From NCBI RefSeq assembly GCF_010729305.1, contig NZ_AP022574.1, positions 4,030,001 to 4,094,000 on the forward strand: a stretch of 64,000 nt of DNA, read 5' to 3'. The notes under the pieces are model-generated. The model was not told where the DNA came from. It did not search any database and saw only the letters and a program-made list of their open reading frames with translations. Source of the stretch: Mycolicibacterium psychrotolerans (GTDB lineage: Bacteria; Actinomycetota; Actinomycetes; Mycobacteriales; Mycobacteriaceae). The position numbers were made by a program, and so were the translations under genes. Each line of letters begins with the position of its first letter. Position 1 is the stretch's first letter. Shown piece after piece: positions 24,058 to 31,929 of the stretch.

Positions 24058-24774
24058 TCAGCGGTACTCGGGGTTGGCGAAGTCATACCGGCAGCCCGCG
24101 TCCCATCCCGACCGGATGTTGCCGTGCGCCGGCACCCCGCCCGCCGTTTTCAGCAGCCGGGCGAGGTGCATCAGGTTCCACGTCATGAACGTGGTGTTGC
24201 GGTTCGTGAAGTCGTTCTCCGGTCCCCCTGAGCCGGGATCGAGGTACGACGGTCCAGGCCCAGCCTCGCCGATCCAGCCGGCATCCGCCTGGGGCGGAAT
24301 GGTGTAGCCGATGTGCTGCAGCGTGTACAGCACGTTCTGGGCGCAATGCTTGACGCCGTCCTCGTTGCCGGTGATCAGGCACCCGCCGACGCGGCCGTAG
24401 TAGAGGTACTGCCCGGCGTCGTTGAGCAGGTGCGAGCCGCCGTAGAGCCGCTCGTGCACCTTCTTCATCACCGAACTGTTGTCGCCCAACCAGATCGGGC
24501 CGGCCAGCACCAGGATGTCGGCGGCGAGCAACTTCTCGAAGATCGCCGGCCAGTCGTCGGTGGCCCAGCCGTGCTCGCGCATGTCCGGCCACACGCCGGT
24601 GGCGATGTCGTGGTCGACAGCACGCACCACGTCGACGGCGACGCCGTGTTTCTCCATGATCGCGGTGCTGATGCGCACCAGGCCGTCGGTATGGCTCATC
24701 TCGGGTGACCGCTTGAGCGTGCAGTTGATGAACAACGCACGCAGATCGCTGAAGTCGAGGCTGAGATCGCTCAT
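24058..24774 (-). CDS. Flavodoxin-like NAD(P)H-dependent oxidoreductase
   Basis: A 238-residue protein of the NADPH-dependent FMN reductase/flavodoxin superfamily. The first strand and loop FINCTLKRSPEMSHTDGL replace the usual phosphate-binding P-loop, and ILVLAGPIWLGDNSSVMK is the conserved second FMN contact. The substrate cannot be named. ATG 24774 has AGGAG six bases upstream. It is absent from the M. tuberculosis layout I recall between trxB1 and the suf genes, so it belongs to the accessory part of this region. It is divergent from the HAD hydrolase gene. Confidence 0.8.
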   Translation of the reverse strand: MSDLSLDFSDLRALFINCTLKRSPEMSHTDGLVRISTAIMEKHGVAVDVVRAVDHDIATGVWPDMREHGWATDDWPAIFEKLLAADILVLAGPIWLGDNSSVMKKVHERLYGGSHLLNDAGQYLYYGRVGGCLITGNEDGVKHCAQNVLYTLQHIGYTIPPQADAGWIGEAGPGPSYLDPGSGGPENDFTNRNTTFMTWNLMHLARLLKTAGGVPAHGNIRSGWDAGCRYDFANPEYR

Positions 24775-24859
24775 CGGGCGCTCCTGTCTTCGTGCCGTCG
24801 AGATGCAGTGCGCTGATGCGCGTCGAGCGTTACACGGAGCCCGGCGCGGTAATGGGCAG

Positions 24860-25552
24860 ATGATGAAACATGTGCCGAAACCCGCGCCGAAACCCGAAGT
24901 CCTGATCTTCGACGTCAACGAGACCCTGCTCGACATCGAGACGCTGATGCCGGCGTTCGAGGATCTGTTCGGCGACGGGCAGGTGCTGCGCGAGTGGTTC
25001 GTGCAGCTGGTCATGTACTCCATGACGACGACTCTGGCCGGCTCCTACGTCGACTTCTTCACCCTCGGCCGCGGCGTCCTGCAGATGGTCGGCACGGTCC
25101 ACGGCGTTCACGTCACCGACGAAGACTGGCAGCGCGTCGGGGAAGCTCTGAGGTCGATGCCGGCACATCCCGACGTCGCCGCCGGGCTTGCCACGATGCG
25201 CGACCGCGGTCACCGGCTGGTGACCTTGACGAATTCGCCGCCGGTCAGCGGGTCGCCCACCCCGCTGGAGCGGGCCGGCCTCAGCCGGTATGTCGAGCAG
25301 CAGTTCAGCGTCGACACGTTCACCACGTTCAAGCCGGCCACCCGGTTGTACACCGACGTCGCCGCAGCCCTCGGGGTGCGGCCCGCCGACTGCATGATGG
25401 TGGCCGCGCACGTGTGGGACACGATCGGCGCGCAGAGCGCCGGAATGCAGGGCGCATTCATCGCCCGGCCGGGCAACGCCGTCATCCCGGCGCTTCCGCA
25501 ACCGACGGTCGTCGCGGCCGATCTGCGGGAGCTGGCCCGGCTGCTCGCCTGA
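24860..25552 (+). CDS. HAD hydrolase, haloacid dehalogenase type II-like
   Basis: A 230-residue HAD-superfamily protein. The nucleophile Asp18 is in FDVNETL. Motif II Thr/Ser sits in LVTLTNSPP, the motif III Lys in FTTFKPATRLY, and motif IV in MVAAHVWDTIGAQSAG. The AAHxWDxxGA pattern is that of L-2-haloacid dehalogenases, though most chromosomal relatives have unproven substrates. Two adjacent ATG codons (24860, 24863) can start it. It ends seven bases before the convergent last gene of the suf operon, leaving no room for a separate terminator. Confidence 0.82.
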   Translation: MMKHVPKPAPKPEVLIFDVNETLLDIETLMPAFEDLFGDGQVLREWFVQLVMYSMTTTLAGSYVDFFTLGRGVLQMVGTVHGVHVTDEDWQRVGEALRSMPAHPDVAAGLATMRDRGHRLVTLTNSPPVSGSPTPLERAGLSRYVEQQFSVDTFTTFKPATRLYTDVAAALGVRPADCMMVAAHVWDTIGAQSAGMQGAFIARPGNAVIPALPQPTVVAADLRELARLLA

Positions 25553-25559
25553 ACCGGGA

Positions 25560-25907
25560 TCAGACGGTGAAGCCCAGCGCCCGCAGCTGCTCGCGGCCGT
25601 CCTCGGTGATCTTGTCCGGGCCCCACGGCGGGTTCCACACCCAGTTGATCTTGATGTCGTTGACCAGCCCTGCCCCGACGAGCGCCGTGCGGGACTGGTC
25701 TTCGATGACGTCGGTCAGCGGGCAGGCGGCCGAGGTCAGCGTCATGTCGATCAGCGCCACGTCGCCCCCGTCACCCTTCTCGACGTTCAGGCCGTAGACC
25801 AGACCGAGGTCGACGACGTTGATGCCGAGTTCGGGGTCGACCACATCGCGCATCGCCTCTTCGAGGTCGGCCAGGAATTCCTCGTTGGCCAGTGCACCTT
25901 CACTCAT
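25560..25907 (-). CDS. DUF59/SufT-type Fe-S assembly factor (Rv1466-like)
   Basis: A 115-residue MIP18/DUF59 protein involved in Fe-S cluster maturation. Conserved DPELGINVVDLGLVY and TLTSAACPLTD (with the single Cys) are visible. ATG 25907 overlaps the sufU stop by one base (TGATG) and has GGAGGAG upstream, so it is the last gene of sufRBDCSU-DUF59. It probably helps transfer clusters to apo-targets. It is often called SufT in this operon; I leave the symbol blank because nomenclature varies. Confidence 0.9.
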   Translation of the reverse strand: MSEGALANEEFLADLEEAMRDVVDPELGINVVDLGLVYGLNVEKGDGGDVALIDMTLTSAACPLTDVIEDQSRTALVGAGLVNDIKINWVWNPPWGPDKITEDGREQLRALGFTV

Positions 25908-26374
25908 CAGTTCTCCTCCATCGAAGTCTCTTCGGGCCCGTGGGCCTGGGCCAGCGCTGCTTTGAACGCCGTCCACCCCAGCAGCGCGCACTTCACCCGC
26001 GCCGGGTACTTCGCGACACCGGCGAACGCGATGCCGTCGCCGAGCACGTCCTCGTCGCCGTCGATCCTGCCCCGCGACGACACCATCTCCGAGAACGCCG
26101 CCACCGTCTTCAGCGCATCCCCGACGGTCTGGCCGATCACCTGGTCGGTCAGCACCGACGTCGACGCCTGACTGATGGAGCAGCCCTGCCCGTCGTAGGA
26201 GATGTCGGTGACGGTCTCCCCGTCCTCGGACAGCGCCACCCGCAGCGTGACCTCGTCCCCGCAGGTGGGGTTGACGTGGTGCACCTCGGCGGCGAACGGT
26301 TCCCGCAGCCCGCGGTGGTGCGGGTGCTTGTAGTGGTCCAGGATCACTTCCTGGTAGATCTGCTCGAGCCTCAC
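25907..26374 (-). CDS. sufU: SufU sulfur-relay/scaffold protein
   Basis: Zn-dependent sulfurtransferase that takes persulfide from SufS. It has 155 residues and the expected ligands Cys38 and Asp40 (PTCGDEV), Cys65 (GQGCSISQAS) and Cys129 (KCALLGW). GTG 26374 overlaps the sufS stop as GTGA; the frame to 26503 is only open sequence within sufS. The insertion between the second and third Cys is typical of SufU rather than IscU. Confidence 0.94.
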   Translation of the reverse strand: MRLEQIYQEVILDHYKHPHHRGLREPFAAEVHHVNPTCGDEVTLRVALSEDGETVTDISYDGQGCSISQASTSVLTDQVIGQTVGDALKTVAAFSEMVSSRGRIDGDEDVLGDGIAFAGVAKYPARVKCALLGWTAFKAALAQAHGPEETSMEEN

Positions 26375-27615
26375 CCGAAGAACTCCACCGCCCGCCGGAC
26401 CCCGGCCACCAGTCGGTCCACCTCGTCGGCGGTGTTGTACACCGCGAACGATGCCCGCGCGGTCGCCGCGATGCCGAACCGGCGGTGCAGCGGCCACGCG
26501 CAATGGTGCCCGACGCGCACCGCGACCCCGTCGTCGTCGAGCACCTGCCCGACGTCGTGGGCATGCACGCCGTCGACGACGAACGACACCGGCGACCCGC
26601 GATCGGTCATCGACGCCGGGCCGATGACGCGGACACCCTCGATCTCCGAGAGCCCGGCCAGGGCGGCGGCAACCAGCTCACGTTCGTGCTGCTCGACCGC
26701 CGGCATCCCGAGCGCGTCGAGATAACGGGCGGCTGCGGCCAGGCCGACCACCTGCGACGTCATCGGTGTGCCCGCCTCGAACCGCTGCGGGGCCGGCGCG
26801 AACGTCGTGGCCTCCATCGTCACGGTCTCGATCATCGAGCCGCCGGTGAGGAACGGCGGCATCGCCCCGAGCAGCGCCCGCTTGCCGTAAAGCACGCCGA
26901 TCCCGGTGGGTCCCAGCATCTTGTGGCCGGAGAACGCCGCGAAGTCGACGTCGAGGGCGTGCAGGTCGACCGGCTGGTGCGGTACCGACTGGCAGGCGTC
27001 CAGGAGCACCAGAGCGCCGACCGCGCGGGCCCGCGCCACCAGTTCGGACACCGGCGCCACCGCTCCGGTGACGTTCGAATGATGGCTGAAGGCAACGATC
27101 TTCACGCGTTCGTCGAGCTCGAGCGAGTCCAGGTCGATGCGGCCTTCGTCGGTCACCGCGTACCACCGCAGCGTCGCACCCGTTCGCTGCGCGAGTTCCT
27201 GCCACGGCACCAGGTTCGCGTGGTGCTCGATCTCGGTGGTGACGATGACGTCCCCGGGCCCGACCGCATGGTCGAACCGCTTGTCCGCCAATGCATAGGC
27301 GACCAGGTTGATGGCTTCGGTGGCGTTCTTGGTGAACACCAGTTCGTCGGCGTCGGCGCCGACGAACGCCGCGATGTCCTCACGTCCCTGCTCGTAGGCG
27401 TCGGTCGCCTCCTCCATCAGTTGGTGGGCACCGCGGTGCACCGCGCCGTTGGAGGTGAGCAGGAACTCCCGCTCGGCGTCGAGCACAGCCAGCGGCTTCT
27501 GCGACGTCGCGCCGGAGTCGAGGTAGGCGAGTTGTCGGCCGCCGCGCATCACCCGCTGCAGGATCGGGAAGTCCGCCCTGATCGCGCTCAGGTCCAGCGT
27601 CCGCGCGACCGTCAT
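26371..27615 (-). CDS. sufS: SufS cysteine desulfurase
   Basis: PLP enzyme providing sulfur for Fe-S assembly. It has 414 residues. The Schiff-base lysine is Lys232 (SGHKMLGPTG), and the persulfide Cys372 is in the short loop VRVGHHCAWPLHRRFG typical of group II desulfurases. His131 (EIEHHANLVPW) stacks on PLP. ATG 27615 is one base after the sufC stop. SufU, its activator, overlaps downstream. Confidence 0.95.
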   Translation of the reverse strand: MTVARTLDLSAIRADFPILQRVMRGGRQLAYLDSGATSQKPLAVLDAEREFLLTSNGAVHRGAHQLMEEATDAYEQGREDIAAFVGADADELVFTKNATEAINLVAYALADKRFDHAVGPGDVIVTTEIEHHANLVPWQELAQRTGATLRWYAVTDEGRIDLDSLELDERVKIVAFSHHSNVTGAVAPVSELVARARAVGALVLLDACQSVPHQPVDLHALDVDFAAFSGHKMLGPTGIGVLYGKRALLGAMPPFLTGGSMIETVTMEATTFAPAPQRFEAGTPMTSQVVGLAAAARYLDALGMPAVEQHERELVAAALAGLSEIEGVRVIGPASMTDRGSPVSFVVDGVHAHDVGQVLDDDGVAVRVGHHCAWPLHRRFGIAATARASFAVYNTADEVDRLVAGVRRAVEFFG

Positions 27616-27616
27616 G

Positions 27617-28387
27617 TCAGGCTCCGGCGGCAGCAGCCTGTGCAAAGCGCTCGTAGCCGTTCTCCTCGAGTTCGTCGGCCAACTCAGGGCCGCCGGACTC
27701 GATGATGCGGCCGTTGACGAACACGTGCACGAACTGCGGCCGGATGTAGCGCAGGATCCGCGTGTAGTGGGTGATCAGCAGCACGCCGGCGTCTTCGGTG
27801 TCGGCGTACCGATTCACGCCCTCGCTGACCACGCGCAGCGCGTCGACGTCCAGACCGGAGTCGGTCTCGTCGAGGATCGCGATCTTCGGCTTGAGCAGCC
27901 CGAGCTGCAGGATCTCGTGGCGCTTCTTCTCGCCGCCGGAGAAGCCCTCGTTGACGCTGCGTTCCCCGAAGGCCGGGTCGATGCCGAGGTCGGTCATCGC
28001 ACCCTTGACCTCCTTGACCCAGTGCCGCAGTTTCGGGGCCTCACCGCGTACGGCGGTGGCGGCGGTGCGCAGGAAGTTCGACATCGAGACGCCGGGCACC
28101 TCGACCGGGTACTGCATGGCCAGGAACAGGCCCGCGCGGGCGCGCTCGTCGACGCTCATCTCGAGCACGTCCTGCCCGTCCAGCGTGATCGACCCGGAGG
28201 TCACGGTGTATTTCGGGTGCCCTGCGATCGCGTACGACAGCGTCGACTTGCCCGAGCCGTTCGGCCCCATCACCGCGTGGGTCTCCCCCGACTTCACGGT
28301 CAGGTTGACGCCCTTGAGGATCGGGATCTCGTCGCCCTCGGGAGTGATCACCGAGACGTGCAGGTCTTTGATGTCCAGAGTGGTCAT
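27617..28387 (-). CDS. sufC: SufC ABC-type ATPase
   Basis: ATPase of the SufBCD scaffold complex, 256 residues. Walker A is GPNGSGKST, the signature FSGGEKKRHEIL, and Walker B AILDETDSGLD. The unusual DETDSGLD and following D-loop are typical of SufC. It lies two bases downstream of sufD. No membrane partner is needed; it binds SufB and SufD. Confidence 0.96.
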   Translation of the reverse strand: MTTLDIKDLHVSVITPEGDEIPILKGVNLTVKSGETHAVMGPNGSGKSTLSYAIAGHPKYTVTSGSITLDGQDVLEMSVDERARAGLFLAMQYPVEVPGVSMSNFLRTAATAVRGEAPKLRHWVKEVKGAMTDLGIDPAFGERSVNEGFSGGEKKRHEILQLGLLKPKIAILDETDSGLDVDALRVVSEGVNRYADTEDAGVLLITHYTRILRYIRPQFVHVFVNGRIIESGGPELADELEENGYERFAQAAAAGA

Positions 28388-28389
28388 GA

Positions 28390-29580
28390 TCAGTTACTTC
28401 TCGCTTCGGTGATGGCCAGTTCTCGTTCGATGGCTTCGGTCAGACGTTCGCGGACAGACGGCACGGCGATCTTGGCGATGATCTCGTTGAAGAAGCCGCG
28501 GACCACCAGGCGCCGGGCCTGGTCCTCGGGGATGCCGCGCGCACGCAGATAGAACAGCTGCTCGTCGTCGAAACGTCCGGTCGCGCTGGCGTGTCCGGCG
28601 CCGACGATCTCCCCCGTCTCGATCTCGAGGTTGGGCACCGAGTCGGCCCGTGCTCCGTCGGTCAGCACCAGGTTGCGGTTGACCTCGAAGGTGTCGGTGC
28701 CGGCGGCCTCGGCCCGGATCAGCACGTCGCCCACCCAGACGGTGTGGGTGTCCGGCTTGCGCGACTCCGGTTCGCCCTGCAGGGCACCCTTGTACGTGAC
28801 GTTGGAGCGGCAGTTCGGCTGAGCGTGATCGACCAGCAGCCGGGATTCGAAGTGCTGGCCGTCGTCGGCGAAGTACAGGCCCAGCAGTTCGGCGTCCCCG
28901 CCGGGCGCGGTGTACCGGACGCGGCCGGTTATCCGGACCACGTCACCGCCGAGGGTCACCGCGGCGTGGCGCAACACGGCGTCGCGGCCGAGTGCCGCGT
29001 GGTGGGTGCTGACGTGCACGACGTCGTCGGCCCAGTCGGCGATCCACACGACGCGCAGCGTCGCCGCGTCGCCGACCACGAACTCGACGTTGTCGGCGTA
29101 CGTTCCACTGCCGCGTTGGTCGATCACGACGACGGCCTCGGCCAGCTCGCCGACCCGGATCTGCAGGTGCCCGTAGGCCGTGGCGCCCTCGCCGGGGCCG
29201 GTGATCGTGACCTCGATCGGGTCGCGCAGCACGGCGTTCTTCGGGACATCGATCAGCGTCGCGGAGGCGAACGACGAATACGCCTGCGCGGCAACCCGAT
29301 CGGCCGGCGCACCCGCCTGGCCGAGGCGGGAGTCGTCGCGTGCGACCGTCTCCACGCGGACAGCATCAGGTGCGGCGACCTCGATGGTCGCGGTGCCGGT
29401 CGCCGTCGCGGAGCCGTCGTGCAGCCCGCGCAGCCGCTTGAGCGGGGTGAACCGCCAGATCTCGTCCCGGCCGCCGGGCACCTCGAACGCGTTGACGTCG
29501 AAGGAGGTGAAGATCTCACCCTTGTTCGCCGCCGACAGTGCCGAACCCTCCACTGCCTCGGTCAGATTCGTGCCCGCCAC
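28390..29580 (-). CDS. sufD: SufD Fe-S scaffold subunit
   Basis: Beta-helix partner of SufB, 396 residues, close to the M. tuberculosis protein. The conserved C-terminal segment IVGAGHASATGRFDDEQLFYL carries the His implicated in cluster assembly. RRLVVRGFFNEI precedes the end. GTG 29580 overlaps the sufB stop (TAGTG). The longer open frame up to 29856 is a shadow of sufB. Confidence 0.94.
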   Translation of the reverse strand: MAGTNLTEAVEGSALSAANKGEIFTSFDVNAFEVPGGRDEIWRFTPLKRLRGLHDGSATATGTATIEVAAPDAVRVETVARDDSRLGQAGAPADRVAAQAYSSFASATLIDVPKNAVLRDPIEVTITGPGEGATAYGHLQIRVGELAEAVVVIDQRGSGTYADNVEFVVGDAATLRVVWIADWADDVVHVSTHHAALGRDAVLRHAAVTLGGDVVRITGRVRYTAPGGDAELLGLYFADDGQHFESRLLVDHAQPNCRSNVTYKGALQGEPESRKPDTHTVWVGDVLIRAEAAGTDTFEVNRNLVLTDGARADSVPNLEIETGEIVGAGHASATGRFDDEQLFYLRARGIPEDQARRLVVRGFFNEIIAKIAVPSVRERLTEAIERELAITEARSN

Positions 29581-31019
29581 TAGCCGACCGCACCTTCCAT
29601 CTGCAGCTCGATCAGCCGGTTGAGCTCCAGCGCGTACTCCATCGGGAGCTCCTTGGCGATCGGCTCGACGAAGCCGCGCACGACCATCGCCATCGCCTCG
29701 TCCTCGGTCAGCCCGCGGCTCATCAGATAGAACATCTGATCCTCGCTGACCTTGGACACGGTGGCCTCGTGGCCCATCGTGACGTCGTCCTCGCGGATGT
29801 CGACGTAGGGGTAGGTGTCGCTGCGGCTGATCGTGTCGACCAGCAGCGCATCGCATTTGACGCTCGAGCGTGACCCGTGGGCGCCCTTGTTGACCTGGAC
29901 CAGCCCCCGGTAGGACGCCCGGCCGCCGCCACGCGCCACCGACTTGGACACGATGTTGCTCGACGTGTTGGGCGCCAGGTGCAGCATCTTGGCACCGGTG
30001 TCCTGATGCTGGCCCTCGCCGGCGAACGCCACCGACAGCACCTCGCCCTTGGCGCGCTCACCGGTCATCCACACCGCCGGGTACTTCATCGTGACCTTGG
30101 AGCCGATGTTGCCGTCGACCCACTCCATGGTCGCGCCCGCCTCGGCGCGGGCCCGCTTGGTCACCAGGTTGTAGACGTTGTTCGACCAGTTCTGGATCGT
30201 GGTGTAGCGGCACCGCCCGCCGGGCTTGACGACGATCTCGACCACAGCGCTGTGCAGCGAGTCGCTCTTGTAGATCGGCGCGGTGCAGCCCTCGACGTAG
30301 TGCACGTACGCGTCCTCGTCGACGATGATCAGCGTGCGCTCGAACTGGCCCATGTTCTCGGTGTTGATCCGGAAGTAGGCCTGCAGCGGGATGTCGACGT
30401 GCACACCCTTCGGCACGTAGATGAACGAACCGCCCGACCACACCGCCGTGTTCAGCGCGGAGAACTTGTTGTCGCCGGCCGGGATCACGGTGCCGAAGTA
30501 CTCGCGGAACAGTTCCGGATGCTCACGCAGACCCGAGTCGGTGTCCAGGAAGATGACGCCCTGGGCTTCGAGGTCCTCCCGGATCGAGTGGTAGACCACC
30601 TCGGACTCGTACTGCGCCGCCACACCTGAGACCAGGCGCTGCTTCTCCGCCTCGGGGATGCCGAGCTTGTCGTAGGTGTTCTTGATGTCCGCGGGCAGGT
30701 CGTCCCACGTGGCGGCCTGCTTCTCGCTGGACCGCACGAAGTACTTGATGTTGTCGAAGTGGATGCCGTCGAGGTTGGAACCCCAGTTCGGCATCGGCTT
30801 CTTGTCGAAGGTGCGCAGCGCCTTGAGGCGGATGTCGAGCATCCACTGGGGCTCGCTCTTCTTCGCCGAGATGTCCCGGACGACCGCCTCCGACAGCCCG
30901 CGCTGCGCACTGGCCCCCGCGACGTCGGAGTCGGCCCAGCCGTAGCCGTACTTACCCAGGGAGGCGATGGTCTCCTCCTGGGTCAACGCCTCGGGCTTGA
31001 CCTCCGGTGTGAGTGTCAT
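29580..31019 (-). CDS. sufB: SufB Fe-S scaffold subunit, intein-free
   Basis: Core scaffold that builds [4Fe-4S] clusters with SufC and SufD, 479 residues. The segments YVEGCTAPIYKSDSLHSAVV and FVEPIAKELPMEYALELNR are intact. M. tuberculosis SufB is roughly 370 residues longer because of an intein; here the coding sequence is continuous and no intein splice blocks are present. ATG 31019 has AAGGAG nine bases upstream. It is the second gene of the operon, 58 bases after sufR. Confidence 0.97.
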   Translation of the reverse strand: MTLTPEVKPEALTQEETIASLGKYGYGWADSDVAGASAQRGLSEAVVRDISAKKSEPQWMLDIRLKALRTFDKKPMPNWGSNLDGIHFDNIKYFVRSSEKQAATWDDLPADIKNTYDKLGIPEAEKQRLVSGVAAQYESEVVYHSIREDLEAQGVIFLDTDSGLREHPELFREYFGTVIPAGDNKFSALNTAVWSGGSFIYVPKGVHVDIPLQAYFRINTENMGQFERTLIIVDEDAYVHYVEGCTAPIYKSDSLHSAVVEIVVKPGGRCRYTTIQNWSNNVYNLVTKRARAEAGATMEWVDGNIGSKVTMKYPAVWMTGERAKGEVLSVAFAGEGQHQDTGAKMLHLAPNTSSNIVSKSVARGGGRASYRGLVQVNKGAHGSRSSVKCDALLVDTISRSDTYPYVDIREDDVTMGHEATVSKVSEDQMFYLMSRGLTEDEAMAMVVRGFVEPIAKELPMEYALELNRLIELQMEGAVG

Positions 31020-31077
31020 TGCGACACACTCCTTTTGTTCGTGTCGGGGCTTCGGCGCGGGCCGTGCGCCGAAGCGG

Positions 31078-31809
31078 TCATGCGGTCGGATTCAGCGGGA
31101 CGTGGGTGGTGCAGGCGCAGTCGCCGTTGACGATGGTCGCCAGCCTCTGCACGTGGGTACCCAACACCTCGGCCATCGCCTGCTGTTCGGCTTCGCAGAG
31201 TTCGGGGAATTCTTCGGCGACGTGCGAAACCGGACAGTGGTGCTGGCAGATCTGCACCCCCCGGACCGGACCGCGCACCTGCGTGGTGGTGGTCGCGTAG
31301 CCGGCACGGCTGAACGCGTCGGCGACCCGGTCGGCTGCGGCCTCGACGTCGTCGGGGCCCGCGCTCGGCGCGACCGGTTCGACACCGGCCAGGATCGTGT
31401 CGATGCGCCGACGAGCGAAGGTGTGCACCGCGTCGTCGCCGCCGATCTCGCGCAGCGCGCGCATGGCCGCCGACGCCAGGTCGTCGTAGGTGTGCTCGAG
31501 TTTGGCGCGGCCGGCCGCGGTGAGCTGGTAGCGCTTGGCGGGCCTCCCTCGGCCCTCCTGCTGCCACGCCGCGGCCGACTTCGCCTGGGCGTCGCCGGCC
31601 TCGATCAATGCGTCGAGGTGCCGGCGCACGCCGGCGGCCGAGAGCCCGAGGCGCTCCCCGATGCTGCCCGCCGTCGTCGGGCCCGACTCCAGCAGCAGCT
31701 TGACGATCGCCGTTCTTGTGTCACCGTCGGCGGCATGCGGCGGCACCGTGGAAGGCGCCGTCGACGGCCCCCTCGACGGCACGGTCGTGCCCTCCGGACG
31801 GATTTTCAC
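31078..31809 (-). CDS. sufR: SufR Fe-S-sensing repressor
   Basis: ArsR/DeoR-like winged-helix repressor of the suf operon, 243 residues. The winged-helix is at about residues 35-90 (AGSIGERLGLSAAGVRRHLD). A C-terminal Cys cluster is Cys188, Cys192 and Cys205 (QICQHHCPVSH, PELCEAE), plus Cys231 and Cys233 (GDCACTTHV), where a [4Fe-4S] sensor binds in known SufR proteins. GTG 31809 is chosen; it lies inside the operator-like palindrome with a possible -10 box just upstream, pointing to a leaderless message. The frame continuing to 32697 is antisense to mptB. Confidence 0.92.
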   Translation of the reverse strand: MKIRPEGTTVPSRGPSTAPSTVPPHAADGDTRTAIVKLLLESGPTTAGSIGERLGLSAAGVRRHLDALIEAGDAQAKSAAAWQQEGRGRPAKRYQLTAAGRAKLEHTYDDLASAAMRALREIGGDDAVHTFARRRIDTILAGVEPVAPSAGPDDVEAAADRVADAFSRAGYATTTTQVRGPVRGVQICQHHCPVSHVAEEFPELCEAEQQAMAEVLGTHVQRLATIVNGDCACTTHVPLNPTA

Positions 31810-31822
31810 AACACCAGTGTGA
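31806..31822. promoter_or_regulatory. SufR operator overlapping the sufR start codon
   Basis: TCACA-N7-TGTGA, which reads ACACT-N5-TGTGA within TCACACTGGTGTTGTGA on the minus strand. This matches the inverted repeat reported for SufR binding in M. tuberculosis, as I recall it. It spans both the GTG start at 31809 and the possible -10 hexamer CACACT (31816-31821, six bases upstream). Binding would block initiation of the whole suf operon. Confidence 0.75.
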
Positions 31823-31917
31823 CGCAATTCGAGGACCGGGTCCACTAAGGAGACCCTTAGCGGCACCGTCGCGATCATCACACCGCGATGGCGGAATGAG
31901 CGGGAATATCCGCCCGC

Positions 31918-31923
31918 TACGCT
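31918..31923 (+). promoter_or_regulatory. Putative -10 box (TACGCT) for mptB
   Basis: TACGCT followed by six bases and GTG 31930, with no ribosome binding site. It fixes the GTG start and predicts a leaderless mRNA divergent from sufR. Confidence 0.45.
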
Positions 31924-31929
31924 GCCTGG

